Below the pieces are notes generated by a model. It did no database searches, was not told the DNA's origin, and worked only from the letters and a program-made list of their open reading frames with translations. Shown here piece by piece: positions 1 to 8,423 of a stretch of 64,000 nucleotides of DNA. Source of the stretch: Martelella sp. HB161492 (GTDB lineage: Bacteria > Pseudomonadota > Alphaproteobacteria > Rhizobiales > Rhizobiaceae); the NCBI RefSeq assembly GCF_013184775.1, contig NZ_JAATVV010000001.1, positions 434,001-498,000 on the forward strand, written 5' to 3'. A program made the position numbers and the translations under genes. Each line of letters opens with the position of its first letter. The stretch's first letter is position 1.

Positions 1-554
1 TCCGTCGCGTCGACCGCCAGCAGGCATTCATAGCCCCGGTCATTGGCCTCGCGCATGGTCGTCTGTACACAGACCTCGGTGGTAACACCGGCAAAGACGA
101 GATGGGTGATGCCGCGCTCCTGCAAAATGTCGGCAAGCGGTGTCGCATAGAAGGCACCCTTGCCCGGTTTGTCGAGCACGATCTCGCCCGCGACCGGATA
201 GAGCTCGGCAATGATATCGGCGCCCGGCTCACCGGCAATCAGGATACGCCCCATCGCCCCCGGATCGCCGATCCTGAGCTTGGGGTTGCCGCGCGCGCGC
301 TTGGCCGGCGGACAGTCGGAAAGATCCGGTCGGTGGCATTCACGTGTATGGATGACGGTGAGACCTGCGGCGCGAAATCCCGCAATCAGCCGCGCCGTCG
401 CCGGAATGATGGCCTGCAGCAATGCCACCTCATTGCCAAGCGTCTCGCCGAAACCGCCGGGCTCGATGAAATCGCGCTGCATATCGATGACAATCAGCGC
501 CGCATTTTCCGACTTGAGATCGAAATCGAAGGGTCTTGCCTTGATGATTGCCAT
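1..554 (-). CDS. Isochorismatase-like cysteine amidohydrolase, triuret hydrolase-like candidate (partial, cut by window edge)
   Basis: About 184 N-terminal residues are present; the C-terminus lies outside the window. The isochorismatase-like hydrolase triad is visible: Asp24 in IVIDMQRDF, Lys129 in VLDKPGKG, and nucleophile Cys162 in [19 protein letters not shown]. The protein is clearly paralogous to the biuret hydrolase-like enzyme at 2089-2766. Its ATG overlaps the stop of the upstream ABC ATPase gene (TGATG), so it is translationally coupled at the end of the BMP transporter operon. In described triuret degradation, TrtA and BiuH are two enzymes of this superfamily acting in sequence, so a TrtA-like role is a reasonable inference. 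A ureidoacrylate or N-carbamoyl amidase role is the alternative. The family is secure; the substrate is inferred. Confidence 0.85.
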   Translation of the reverse strand, partial: MAIIKARPFDFDLKSENAALIVIDMQRDFIEPGGFGETLGNEVALLQAIIPATARLIAGFRAAGLTVIHTRECHRPDLSDCPPAKRARGNPKLRIGDPGAMGRILIAGEPGADIIAELYPVAGEIVLDKPGKGAFYATPLADILQERGITHLVFAGVTTEVCVQTTMREANDRGYECLLAVDAT

Positions 555-2092
555 CAGTGATGTCCTGCCATGTGCCGGCCTATCTCACCGATATCGGCAC
601 CGGAACCTTGTGTCTCATAGGTGATATGCCCTTCCGACATCACCAGAATGCGGTCGGAGAGTTCGAGGATTTCATCCAGATCCTCGGAAATCAGCAGGAC
701 GGCTGCGCCCTGATTGCGCGCGGCCATGATGCGCGCCCTGATTTCGGCAACGGCGGAAAAGTCGAGGCCGAAGCAGGGATTGGCGATGATCAGCAGATCA
801 ACCTGACCCGACAGCTCGCGCGCCAGCACTGCGCGCTGGACATTGCCGCCCGAAAGCGCGGCAATTGGCGCAGACAGGGACGCCGTCTTGACCTTGTAGG
901 CGCCGACCAGCCGGTCTGCCTCTCGCATCATCCGCCGCCCATCGAGCCAGAACTGCGGCTTGCCGGCGGAAAAATCGAAATCGCGCAGGAACATATTCTC
1001 CGCCACCGTCATCTTCGGCGCGCAGGCATTTTTCAGCGGCTCCTCCGGCAGGTAGCGCACATTGAACCGACGGGCCTCCCTCCGGCTGGCGTGAAATGGC
1101 GTATCCTTGACCTTGATCGCGCCCGCTTCCAGCGGCCGCTGACCGGTCAGGATCTCCATCAGCTCCATCTGGCCATTGCCGGACACGCCGGCTATGCCGA
1201 CAATCTCGCCGGATTTCACCTTCAGATCGGCGATGTCGATGGTCTTGAAGCCCGAGCGGTCAGGCGCTCTTGCGCCTTCGACGCTCAGCACCGGCGTGCC
1301 ATCAATCGCGACCCGGGCAGCGGGGCGAACCAGTTCCTTCTCACCGATCATCATCGCCGCCATGTCGGCGGTCGAGAGCACAACAACCTTTCCGCCGCCG
1401 ACATGGACGCCGCGCCGGAGCACCGATACCGCATCGGCAAAGGCGGTCACCTCACGGAATTTGTGGGAAATCATCAGGCAGGTGAGAGCGCCCGCCGTCG
1501 TCAGCCCGCGCACCATGCCGAGCAGCTCATCGGCCTCGGACGGCGTCAGCACCGAAGTCGGCTCATCAAGGATCAGGAACCGGCGGCCGAGATAGAGCTG
1601 TTTCAACAGTTCCAGCTTCTGTTTCTCGCCGGCCGCAAGCCGCCCGACCGGAATATCGAGCGGCACCTTGAACGGCATGCGTTCCATGAAGCCGGCCAGC
1701 GCCTGCTTCTCTTCTCTCCAGTTGATCCGCGCCGGGGCGTCGGCCCGGCTGATCACGAGATTTTCCGCCGCCGTCAGCGACGGAACCAGCGTGAAATGCT
1801 GGTAGACCATGCCAAGGCCAAGATCGTGGGCGGAACGCGGATCGGCAATATCAACCTCCCGGCCATCCACCATCATCTGGCCGGATGTCGGGCGGTAGAA
1901 TCCCATCATGCATTTCACCAGTGTCGACTTGCCAGCGCCATTCTCGCCGAGCAGAACATGGAAGGATCCTGGCTGAACCGTGATCGAGACATCGTTCAGC
2001 GCCGTGAAACTGCCGAAACGCATGGTCATGCCATGGGTTGAAACGCCAATGGCGCGGTCTGGGACTTTCGGGGCCTTCAGCGCTGTGATCAT
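554..2092 (-). CDS. BMP-family ABC transporter, double ATP-binding protein
   Basis: 512 residues with two fused nucleotide-binding domains, the layout of MglA/NupA-type ATPases that energise BMP (basic membrane protein) family importers. NBD1 is intact: Walker [10 protein letters not shown] at residues 49-57, a family-typical linker region around [15 protein letters not shown], and Walker [14 protein letters not shown]2 is degenerate, with [10 protein letters not shown] in place of Walker A and [11 protein letters not shown] in place of Walker B, which is normal for this family. The start overlaps the stop of the biuH-like gene by 4 nt (ATGA), and the stop overlaps the start of the next hydrolase. 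It partners the two permeases at 2783-4812. The substrate is probably a small ureido or amide compound, judging only from the flanking hydrolases. Confidence 0.93.
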   Translation of the reverse strand: MITALKAPKVPDRAIGVSTHGMTMRFGSFTALNDVSITVQPGSFHVLLGENGAGKSTLVKCMMGFYRPTSGQMMVDGREVDIADPRSAHDLGLGMVYQHFTLVPSLTAAENLVISRADAPARINWREEKQALAGFMERMPFKVPLDIPVGRLAAGEKQKLELLKQLYLGRRFLILDEPTSVLTPSEADELLGMVRGLTTAGALTCLMISHKFREVTAFADAVSVLRRGVHVGGGKVVVLSTADMAAMMIGEKELVRPAARVAIDGTPVLSVEGARAPDRSGFKTIDIADLKVKSGEIVGIAGVSGNGQMELMEILTGQRPLEAGAIKVKDTPFHASRREARRFNVRYLPEEPLKNACAPKMTVAENMFLRDFDFSAGKPQFWLDGRRMMREADRLVGAYKVKTASLSAPIAALSGGNVQRAVLARELSGQVDLLIIANPCFGLDFSAVAEIRARIMAARNQGAAVLLISEDLDEILELSDRILVMSEGHITYETQGSGADIGEIGRHMAGHH

Positions 2093-2766
2093 GGCAGCGC
2101 GCTCACGAGTTTCTCGCTATCGGAGACCGAACCGAACACGCCGCCCTGCATCTTGACCATGTTGATGGCTGCGGCATGATTGCCCGGATCTGTTGCCCCG
2201 CAGCAATCCTCCAGAATGACGCACTCAAAGCCGCGGTCATTGGCCTCGCGCATGGTGGTATGGACGCAGACATCGGTGGTGATGCCGGTCAGGATGATGT
2301 TCTCGATACCGCGCATGCGCAGGATCAGCTCCAGATCGGTCGCACAGAAAGATCCCTTGCCGGGCTTGTCGATGATCACTTCGCCCGGCAGCGGTGCCAG
2401 TTCGTCAATGATCTCCCAGCCCGGCTCGCCGCGCACCAGTATCCGCCCGCAGGGACCTGCATCGCCGATACCTGCGCCGATCTGCTGCGAACGCCAGCGC
2501 TTGTTGGGCGGCAGATCGGAAAGATCCGGCCGATGGCCTTCGCGGGTGTGAATGATGTGATAGCCTTTTTCACGCATCGCCGCGAGAACCGCCTTTATCG
2601 GTCCGATCGGCGCGCGCGTCAGGCTCAGATCATAACCCATCTTGTCGACATAGCCGCCAACCCCACAGAAATCCGTCTGCATGTCGATAATGATCAGTGC
2701 CGTATTGTCCGGGCGAAGATCGCCATTATAGGGCCAGAGATAGGGATCGGCCGTTATGGTGGTCAT
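2089..2766 (-). CDS. biuH: Biuret hydrolase-like cysteine amidohydrolase
   Basis: 225 residues of the isochorismatase-like hydrolase superfamily. The triad is Asp28 (IIIDMQTDF), Lys134 ([10 protein letters not shown]) and Cys167 ([17 protein letters not shown]). These sit exactly 8 residues before the Asp36/Lys142/Cys175 I recall for Rhizobium leguminosarum BiuH. Surrounding stretches such as [19 protein letters not shown] and [15 protein letters not shown] also match my memory of that enzyme. BiuH converts biuret to allophanate and ammonia in the cytoplasm. The gene lies between the second permease and the ATPase of a BMP importer, so uptake and hydrolysis are co-expressed. No allophanate hydrolase gene is in the window. 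Biuret specificity rests on recalled similarity, not on an alignment. Confidence 0.75.
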   Translation of the reverse strand: MTTITADPYLWPYNGDLRPDNTALIIIDMQTDFCGVGGYVDKMGYDLSLTRAPIGPIKAVLAAMREKGYHIIHTREGHRPDLSDLPPNKRWRSQQIGAGIGDAGPCGRILVRGEPGWEIIDELAPLPGEVIIDKPGKGSFCATDLELILRMRGIENIILTGITTDVCVHTTMREANDRGFECVILEDCCGATDPGNHAAAINMVKMQGGVFGSVSDSEKLVSALP

Positions 2767-2782
2767 GGTTCCTTGCTCCTTG

Positions 2783-3703
2783 CTATTTGGTGATGCTCAG
2801 TTCGCCGGGTGCTGCCGTCATCTGCCGTGTGGTCGAGCTGGTGGCGATCAGAAGGCCAAGGGTGAGCACATAGGGTGCGGCATAGAAGAGATAGTAGCCC
2901 TGGGTAACGCCAACGGATTGCAGCGCCGGACCAAGCGCGCCCGCCCCGCCGAACAGCAGCGAGGCATAGAGGCAGTTGACCGGGCTCCAGCGGGCGAAAA
3001 TCACCAGCGCCACGGCCATCAGGCCCTGTCCGGAGGAAATTCCCTCGGTCCAGCTGCCGGGATAGTAAAGCGAGAGATAGGCACCGCCGACACCGGCCAG
3101 CGCCCCGCCCGCCGCCGTTGACCAGAGCCGCACATGATTGACATTGATGCCGAGCGCCCGCGCCGCGTCGGCGCTGTCGCCGGCAACACGGATGGTAAGA
3201 CCGATACGGGTATTCTTCAGCATCCAGGACGCGGCAATTGCCAGCACGATACCGGCCAGAAACAGCACATTGACGTTCAGCGCGGCCCGGATCTGCGCAA
3301 CATCCGACCACCAGCCGAACGGAATGGCTGGCAGATCAGGGGCGACCGGCTGGACATAGGGCTTGCCGAAGAAGAAGGCGAGGCCCGAACCGAAAATCAT
3401 CAGCGCGATACCGATGGCGATGTCATTGACTTTGGGCAGCTTGCAGATCCAGCCGTGGAAAAGGCCGAACAACAGGCCGAAACATCCGGCTGCAAAGGTG
3501 CCGATCCAGGCAGAGCCGGTGTGATAGGCGACGGCGTAGCCACTCATGGCGCCGAAGACCAGCGTGCCTTCAAGGCCGAGATTGATGCGCCCGGAGCGTT
3601 CCGTCAGGCATTCGCCGACGCTGACGAAAATGAAAGGCGTGGAGACGCGGATTGCTCCGCCGAGGATCGCGAGGGGCACGCCCCAGAGGCCGATATCTGT
3701 CAT
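2783..3703 (-). CDS. BMP-family ABC transporter permease
   Basis: 306 residues, hydrophobic throughout, of the branched-chain/BMP permease family (BPD_transp_2). The N-terminal hallmark is the [19 protein letters not shown] stretch near residue 40. The in-frame ATG 15 nt upstream (3718) is less likely: the ATG at 3703 overlaps the upstream stop (ATGA) and has GGAGG 8 nt before it. It forms the heterodimeric membrane channel with the permease at 3700-4812. [25 protein letters not shown] segment near residue 215 is the usual family motif with a conserved Gly-rich loop. Order in the operon is binding protein, permease, permease, biuH, ATPase, second hydrolase. Confidence 0.92.
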   Translation of the reverse strand: MTDIGLWGVPLAILGGAIRVSTPFIFVSVGECLTERSGRINLGLEGTLVFGAMSGYAVAYHTGSAWIGTFAAGCFGLLFGLFHGWICKLPKVNDIAIGIALMIFGSGLAFFFGKPYVQPVAPDLPAIPFGWWSDVAQIRAALNVNVLFLAGIVLAIAASWMLKNTRIGLTIRVAGDSADAARALGINVNHVRLWSTAAGGALAGVGGAYLSLYYPGSWTEGISSGQGLMAVALVIFARWSPVNCLYASLLFGGAGALGPALQSVGVTQGYYLFYAAPYVLTLGLLIATSSTTRQMTAAPGELSITK

Positions 3704-4812
3704 GGCACGCGCCTCCACGCAAAGAGTTTGCTGAAATCGATGCGGTCCTGCAGCGCATCGGAAAGCAGAATGGAAAGGAAGATCATGCCCTCGAAGACGA
3801 CAATGGTGGCATCCGGCAGATCGAGCCGGCGCTGTACCAGACCGCTTGAGGCTTCGAAGCCAGCAAACAGGATCGAAGCGGGGATGATCGCAAGCCCGTT
3901 ATGGCGGGCGAGAAAGGCAATCAGGATACCGGTATAGCCGTAGCCGGCCGCAAGCGAGGCGTTGGCCGAACCGTGAACGGCCGCCACCTCGAACATGCCG
4001 GCAAGTCCGGCGAACACACCGCCAAGCGCCGTGAAACCGATCATCAGCAGCCCGGCCGGGAGCCCCTGCACGGCAGCGGCGCGAACATTGCCGCCGACAA
4101 TGCGGGCGGCAAAGCCCCATGTGGTGCGCTCGATCAGGACCCAGCATAAAATACAGGCGAGAATGCCGACCGCCAGCCCCCAATGAACCCCGACGCCGGG
4201 GATCTCGCCGATCCGCCAGGCCGCAGGCAAAGGCGCGGTGGATGGCTTGTTGAGGCTTGCCGGATCGCGCAGCACGCCTTCGACAAGCTGGTTCATCAGC
4301 GCGATGGCGATATAGGCCATCAAAAGGCTCGATATGGTTTCGTTGACGCCGCGATAATGCCGGAGCGCACCGATGGCGCCGATCCACACGCCGCCGGCAA
4401 CCGCACCGGCCAGCGCCATGGCGGCAATGCCGAGCGGACCGGGAAGACCGGGCGCAACACTTGCAACCGCACCGGCGGCGACGCCGCCAAGCACAATTGC
4501 CCCCTCGCCGCCGATGATGACGAGGCCGAGACGGGCAGGAAGCGCGACGCACAGGGCTGCAAGAAGCAGCGGCGCGGCGCGCGCCAATGTATTGGTCCAG
4601 GAAAAGGCCGTACCAAAACCGGCCTTGTAGACCAGGGCATAGAATTCGAGAGGCGACTTGCCGAGAAAAAACAGAAAGACCGAAAAGACGATCATTCCTG
4701 CCAGAAGTGCTGCAAGCGGCAGCAGCACGGGTTCAAGCTTCCGGCTGACACCCTCGGCGAAAAAACCGCGCTTCAATGCGGCATCCGCCGCCATTTCACT
4801 GTGCGTGGTCAT
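3700..4812 (-). CDS. BMP-family ABC transporter permease
   Basis: 370 residues with many hydrophobic segments, of the same permease family as its partner at 2783-3703. The hallmark is ARLGLVIIGGEGAIVLGGVAAG near residue 90, followed by HYRGVNETISSLLMAYIAIALMN. A longer reading from 4836 is possible, but the ATG at 4812 has a GAGAGGGGG ribosome-binding site just before it, so I use it. The stop overlaps the next permease start by 4 nt. The 26-nt gap to the binding-protein gene indicates one transcript. Confidence 0.92.
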   Translation of the reverse strand: MTTHSEMAADAALKRGFFAEGVSRKLEPVLLPLAALLAGMIVFSVFLFFLGKSPLEFYALVYKAGFGTAFSWTNTLARAAPLLLAALCVALPARLGLVIIGGEGAIVLGGVAAGAVASVAPGLPGPLGIAAMALAGAVAGGVWIGAIGALRHYRGVNETISSLLMAYIAIALMNQLVEGVLRDPASLNKPSTAPLPAAWRIGEIPGVGVHWGLAVGILACILCWVLIERTTWGFAARIVGGNVRAAAVQGLPAGLLMIGFTALGGVFAGLAGMFEVAAVHGSANASLAAGYGYTGILIAFLARHNGLAIIPASILFAGFEASSGLVQRRLDLPDATIVVFEGMIFLSILLSDALQDRIDFSKLFAWRRVP

Positions 4813-4838
4813 GGCAGGCCCCCTCTCGCTTCGCATTG

Positions 4839-5963
4839 TCAGGAGGTCGAACCGACAACGCCTTCGACCAGATAGTCCATGCTTTCCAGCGCGACATCGG
4901 TCTCGACGAAGGCCTGTCCCGCCGTCGCAACGACATTGCCCTTATTGTCCTTCAGCGGCCCCTTGATGACGGCAAAACCACCCAGCATGATCTCATCCAG
5001 CGTTGCATCGAACTGCTTTCGGGCAGCCTCCGTCACCGCCGGGCCGAGCGGGCTCATCTTGACGAAGCCTTCGGCAAGGCCGCCACGGACGAAATTGTCG
5101 ATCGTGCCGCCATCGAGCGTGGTGTTGACCATGTCGGTATAGACCTTGGCCCAGTTCCATTCGGCACCGGTCAGGTATTTTTCGGGCGCGAGCCGGCTCT
5201 GATTGGCATGGTAGCCGCACAGATACATGCCGCGGCCGGCACCGGTTTCCATGACGACCTTCGGACCGTCGACATGGCAGGTGATGACATCGACGCCCTG
5301 ATCGGCAAGCGCATTGGTGGCCTCCGCCTCCTTGACGGCCAGCGACCACTCACCGGTGAAGATCACCTGGCAGGTGATCGCCGGATCGACGGCGCGGGCA
5401 CCGAGCAGGAAGGAATTGATGTTGAGCAGCACCTGGGGAATGGGCTTGGCGGCGACAAAGCCGATCTTCTTCGACTGCGTCATGTGGCCGGCGACGACGC
5501 CGTTCAGATATTGCCCCATGCCAATATAACCGAAATAGGAACCGACATTCTGCGGCTTGTCCGGCGTCCACAGACCGCCGCAATGCTCAAAGCGGACATC
5601 GGGATATTTCGGCGCGACCGCCAGGATATGGGGATCGAAATAGCCGAATGAGGTCGGAAACAACAGGCTGGCGCCGTCAAAGTTGATCATGGATTCCATG
5701 GTCTTTTGAACATCGACCGTCTCGGGAACGCGCTCTTCCTCCACCACGGTCACGCCTTCGATGGCCTTGACGGCGGCGGCTCCTTCGGCGTGGGACTGGT
5801 TGTAGCCATAATCATCCTTCGGGCCGACATAGATGAAGCCGACGGTCAGGCCCGCTGCGCGGGCGATATTGAAGGGCAGCGCGCTGCTGGCGGCTGCGAG
5901 ACCGGCGAGGCCTGCGGAATTGCGCAGAAACTGACGGCGGTTCGGTGTCAGAAAATTGGTCAT
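4839..5963 (-). CDS. BMP-family periplasmic substrate-binding protein with Tat signal
   Basis: 374 residues. A twin-arginine signal (NRRQFLRNSAGLAGLAAA) occupies the first 30 or so residues, with likely cleavage after the ARA near residue 31. The mature part begins with GLTVGFIYVGPKDDYGYNQSHAEG, the usual BMP/Med opening (PnrA-type nucleoside or small-solute binding fold). An upstream in-frame Met at 6050 exists, but the start at 5963 places the Tat motif correctly and has GGGGGAC as ribosome-binding site. It is the first gene of the minus-strand operon, divergent from a LysR gene. Tat export suggests folding before export. The ligand is inferred to be a ureido compound from the two amidohydrolases in the operon. 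Confidence 0.9.
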   Translation of the reverse strand: MTNFLTPNRRQFLRNSAGLAGLAAASSALPFNIARAAGLTVGFIYVGPKDDYGYNQSHAEGAAAVKAIEGVTVVEEERVPETVDVQKTMESMINFDGASLLFPTSFGYFDPHILAVAPKYPDVRFEHCGGLWTPDKPQNVGSYFGYIGMGQYLNGVVAGHMTQSKKIGFVAAKPIPQVLLNINSFLLGARAVDPAITCQVIFTGEWSLAVKEAEATNALADQGVDVITCHVDGPKVVMETGAGRGMYLCGYHANQSRLAPEKYLTGAEWNWAKVYTDMVNTTLDGGTIDNFVRGGLAEGFVKMSPLGPAVTEAARKQFDATLDEIMLGGFAVIKGPLKDNKGNVVATAGQAFVETDVALESMDYLVEGVVGSTS

Positions 5964-6107
5964 CGGAAATCGTCCCCCAAAAGGTCGAAATGAAACAAAC
6001 TGTGATGCTTTAGGCCCGGCCGTCCTCATCTCGACCATCACCGTGCCCATTCCGTTTGCCAGTAATTCAGATGCCGCTGCGTCTGTCTTGTGCTAGTTTT
6101 TCGCCAA

Positions 6108-6130
6108 GCTGGTGCAAAATTTGCAGCAGC
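6108..6130. promoter_or_regulatory. 23-bp near-perfect palindrome, probable LysR operator
   Basis: GCTGGTGCAAA, one central A, then TTTGCAGCAGC: the arms pair at 10 of 11 positions. It ends 18 nt before the LysR start and lies in the divergent promoter region shared with the BMP operon. Such a site could serve autoregulation and activation of the divergent operon. Seen in the sequence; the protein that binds it is inferred. Confidence 0.6.
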
Positions 6131-6148
6131 ACTCGGGAAAGGAACCTG

Positions 6149-7057
6149 ATGCGCCATCTGACTTCGTTTCGCTATATCGACGCCGTGGTAAAGGCCGGCT
6201 CCATCCGCGGTGCCGCCGAAACGCTGGCGATCACGTCCACCGCCCTCAACCGTCGCATCCTTGCCATGGAGGAAGAGCTGGGCGTGCCGATCTTCGAACG
6301 GCTGGCCCATGGTGTGCGGCTTTCAAGTGCTGGCGAGATCCTGATCCATCACATCCGTAACCAGATTTCCGACATGGAGCGGGTGAAATCGCAGATTGCA
6401 GATCTCGAGGGCGTCAGGCGCGGCCATGTGGCGATCGCCTGCAGCCAGGCGCTCTTGCCGCAGTTCCTGCCCCACGAAATCGCGCTCTATCGCAAGGATC
6501 ATCCCAAGGTGACCTTTGGCGTGCATCTGCGCGATCGCGCCGCTGCCGAACAGGCTTTGCTCGATCACACTGCAGACATAGCCCTTGTCTTCGAGCCGGT
6601 ACGGCTGGCCGATATCATGACGATGATGCGGGTGCGCCAGCCGGTCCATGCCGTGATGGGACGCAAGCACCCGCTTGCGCAGAAGACACCGCTACGCCTT
6701 GCTGACTGCCTGGCTTATCCGGTGGCACTGCCGACCGCCTCCTATGGTGTGCGCCACCTACTTGATATCGCGGTGCAATCCGCCTTGCTCAGGCTGGATC
6801 CGGTCATCGAGTCAGACAGTTTCGAATTTTTGCGCAATCATGCCGTTGCCGAGAATATTGTCACCTTCCAGATCCCGCTCAGCCTCGGCAATGCAACGGC
6901 AAACGGGGATCTGGTCTCGCGCCCGCTCGACAGGCGCGATATCCCCTCCGGTGTTCTCTATATGGGACAGCTGAAGGGGCGGACCCTTCCCGTCGCCGCC
7001 GCCCGTTTCGCCGATCAGATCACGACCAGCCTCGCCAGCACCTATGAGGTCTGCTGA
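6149..7057 (+). CDS. LysR-family transcriptional regulator
   Basis: 302 residues. The N-terminal winged helix-turn-helix is plain (HLTSFRYIDAVVKAGSIRGAAETLAITSTALNRRI, residues 3-37), followed by the linker helix and a LysR substrate-binding domain. The ATG at 6149 has GGGAAAGGAA in front; an upstream in-frame ATG at 6056 would add about 31 residues that do not look like the family. It is divergent from the BMP/biuret hydrolase operon, with 185 nt between the starts, so it most likely controls that operon. The inducer is unknown and may be the transported ureido compound. Confidence 0.9.
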   Translation: MRHLTSFRYIDAVVKAGSIRGAAETLAITSTALNRRILAMEEELGVPIFERLAHGVRLSSAGEILIHHIRNQISDMERVKSQIADLEGVRRGHVAIACSQALLPQFLPHEIALYRKDHPKVTFGVHLRDRAAAEQALLDHTADIALVFEPVRLADIMTMMRVRQPVHAVMGRKHPLAQKTPLRLADCLAYPVALPTASYGVRHLLDIAVQSALLRLDPVIESDSFEFLRNHAVAENIVTFQIPLSLGNATANGDLVSRPLDRRDIPSGVLYMGQLKGRTLPVAAARFADQITTSLASTYEVC

Positions 7058-7188
7058 GCCCGTCCTCTGAAAGAGAGCGTCCAGCCGATCACGGCCTGCC
7101 GGAAAGCAGCCTCGGCCTGCCGTTCGCCGTCATCACCCTTCTTCCGAATGATGTGGGATTGACAGGGACAGACAAAGGTATAATGTGA

Positions 7189-7208
7189 TTTGCGCAAACG
7201 ATAGCTCA
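7189..7208 (+). promoter_or_regulatory. LacI-type operator, copy 1 (upstream of the lacI gene)
   Basis: TTTGCGCAAACGATAGCTCA, identical at 19 of 20 positions to 8360-8379 upstream of the sugar-binding protein gene. The core GCAAACGATAGC is an imperfect palindrome with a central CG, the usual shape of LacI-family sites. A further half-site in the opposite sense, CGTTTGCTC, lies at 7221-7229. This copy is 44 nt before the regulator start, consistent with autorepression. Confidence 0.65.
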
Positions 7209-7251
7209 ATGTTGGTTTTACGTTTGCTCAAGGCATTTAGGTGAGTGAACA

Positions 7252-8298
7252 ATGGCAGACAGCGTTGAGACAGAGCCGGAGATCACGACCTATCAGCGCA
7301 GCACGATTCGCGATGTCGCTGCCAAAGCCAATGTCAGCGTCACAACAGCTTCGCGCGCGCTCAATGGCACAGGCCGCATGGCTGAAGAAACGCGCGAGCG
7401 GGTGCGGCTCGCCGCTGCGGCGCTTGACTACAGACCGAATTTTATCGCCCGCGGGCTTGTGCAGCAGCGATCCTTCACGCTTGGTCTTCTGACCAATGAT
7501 ACATATGGGCGCTTCACCCTGCCCGTCGCCGCTGGTCTTTCTGCGGCCATGGCGGATCGCGGCGTATCCGTGTTTCTGAATGCCGGAGATTACGAGGCTG
7601 ACCAGCTGCGGCTGACCCTGAGGGCGATGGAGGATAAACGCGTTGACGGCCTGGTGATCACCGGAAAGCGGATTGATCGCGGCCTGCCGATCACCTTGCC
7701 GGATCTCGGCATGCCGGTGGTCTATGTCTACGCATCGACGCCTGAAGGCGCTGTCGGTTTTGTGCCCGACGATGTGAATGCAGCCAAGATCGCCGTACGG
7801 CACCTGATCGGTCTTGGACGCCGCAGGATCGCCCACATCACCGGGCCATCGGACTTCAAGGCGGCGCATCTGCGCGCTGAAGGGTGGCGCCAGGCGCTGA
7901 ACGAAGCCGGCCAGACGCCGCTGACGGATGCCATTTTCGGTGCCTGGTCTGAAACCCACGGTTTCGAGACCGCCAAGCAGCTGATTGCAGACGGCCTGAG
8001 ACCGGATGCGATTTTCTGCGGCAATGACCAGATTGCCCGCGGGGTGATCGACGCCTTCGCCCTGAACGGTGTTCGGGTGCCGGATGATGTGGCCATTGTC
8101 GGCTTTGATAACTGGGAAGTGTTTGCAGCAGCAACACGGCCGCCGCTGACAACGATTGACATGGGGCTTCCGGGCCTCGGACGCAGCGCCGGCCTGGCGC
8201 TTCTTGATCTGATCGACGGCAAGCCCGTTGCGCCGGGTGTGCGGGAAACGCCCTGCGCGCTTGTTGTCCGGCAATCCTGCGGCGCGACAGGGGTGTGA
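7252..8298 (+). CDS. LacI-family transcriptional regulator of the arabinofuranoside operon
   Basis: 348 residues. The LacI helix-turn-helix and hinge helix are near residues 18-65 (STIRDVAAKANVSVTTASRALNG), followed by a periplasmic-binding-protein-like effector domain ending in the family motif ALVVRQSCG. AGGTGAG precedes the ATG. The downstream genes are a CUT1 importer and a GH127 enzyme, so the effector is probably an arabinose-containing sugar. Two near-identical candidate operators lie in front of this gene and in front of the importer operon. Confidence 0.93.
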   Translation: MADSVETEPEITTYQRSTIRDVAAKANVSVTTASRALNGTGRMAEETRERVRLAAAALDYRPNFIARGLVQQRSFTLGLLTNDTYGRFTLPVAAGLSAAMADRGVSVFLNAGDYEADQLRLTLRAMEDKRVDGLVITGKRIDRGLPITLPDLGMPVVYVYASTPEGAVGFVPDDVNAAKIAVRHLIGLGRRRIAHITGPSDFKAAHLRAEGWRQALNEAGQTPLTDAIFGAWSETHGFETAKQLIADGLRPDAIFCGNDQIARGVIDAFALNGVRVPDDVAIVGFDNWEVFAAATRPPLTTIDMGLPGLGRSAGLALLDLIDGKPVAPGVRETPCALVVRQSCGATGV

Positions 8299-8359
8299 GG
8301 CCCGCGCCGGCACGATCCTTCAATCTGTGAGGACAGACATGAAGGAGGAGGATGCGCAT

Positions 8360-8379
8360 TTTGCGCAAACGTTAGCTCA
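8360..8379 (+). promoter_or_regulatory. LacI-type operator, copy 2 (upstream of the sugar importer)
   Basis: TTTGCGCAAACGTTAGCTCA. The core GCAAACGTTAGC is palindromic at 10 of 12 positions around AACGTT, closer to the LacI-family ideal than copy 1. It lies 44 nt before the binding-protein start, the same distance as copy 1 from its gene. Repression by the adjacent LacI protein is inferred. Confidence 0.7.
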
Positions 8380-8423
8380 CTGGAGATGTGCTGACGTCTG
8401 ACGAAACCTGGGAGGTAATGGAA

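Noticed and set aside
548-2041. Long plus-strand open frame (497 codons) opposite the BMP ATPase gene
   Set aside because: It is the mirror of a clear ABC ATPase in high-GC DNA, has no recognisable domain and is rich in His, Arg and Gln, as antisense frames of such genes are.
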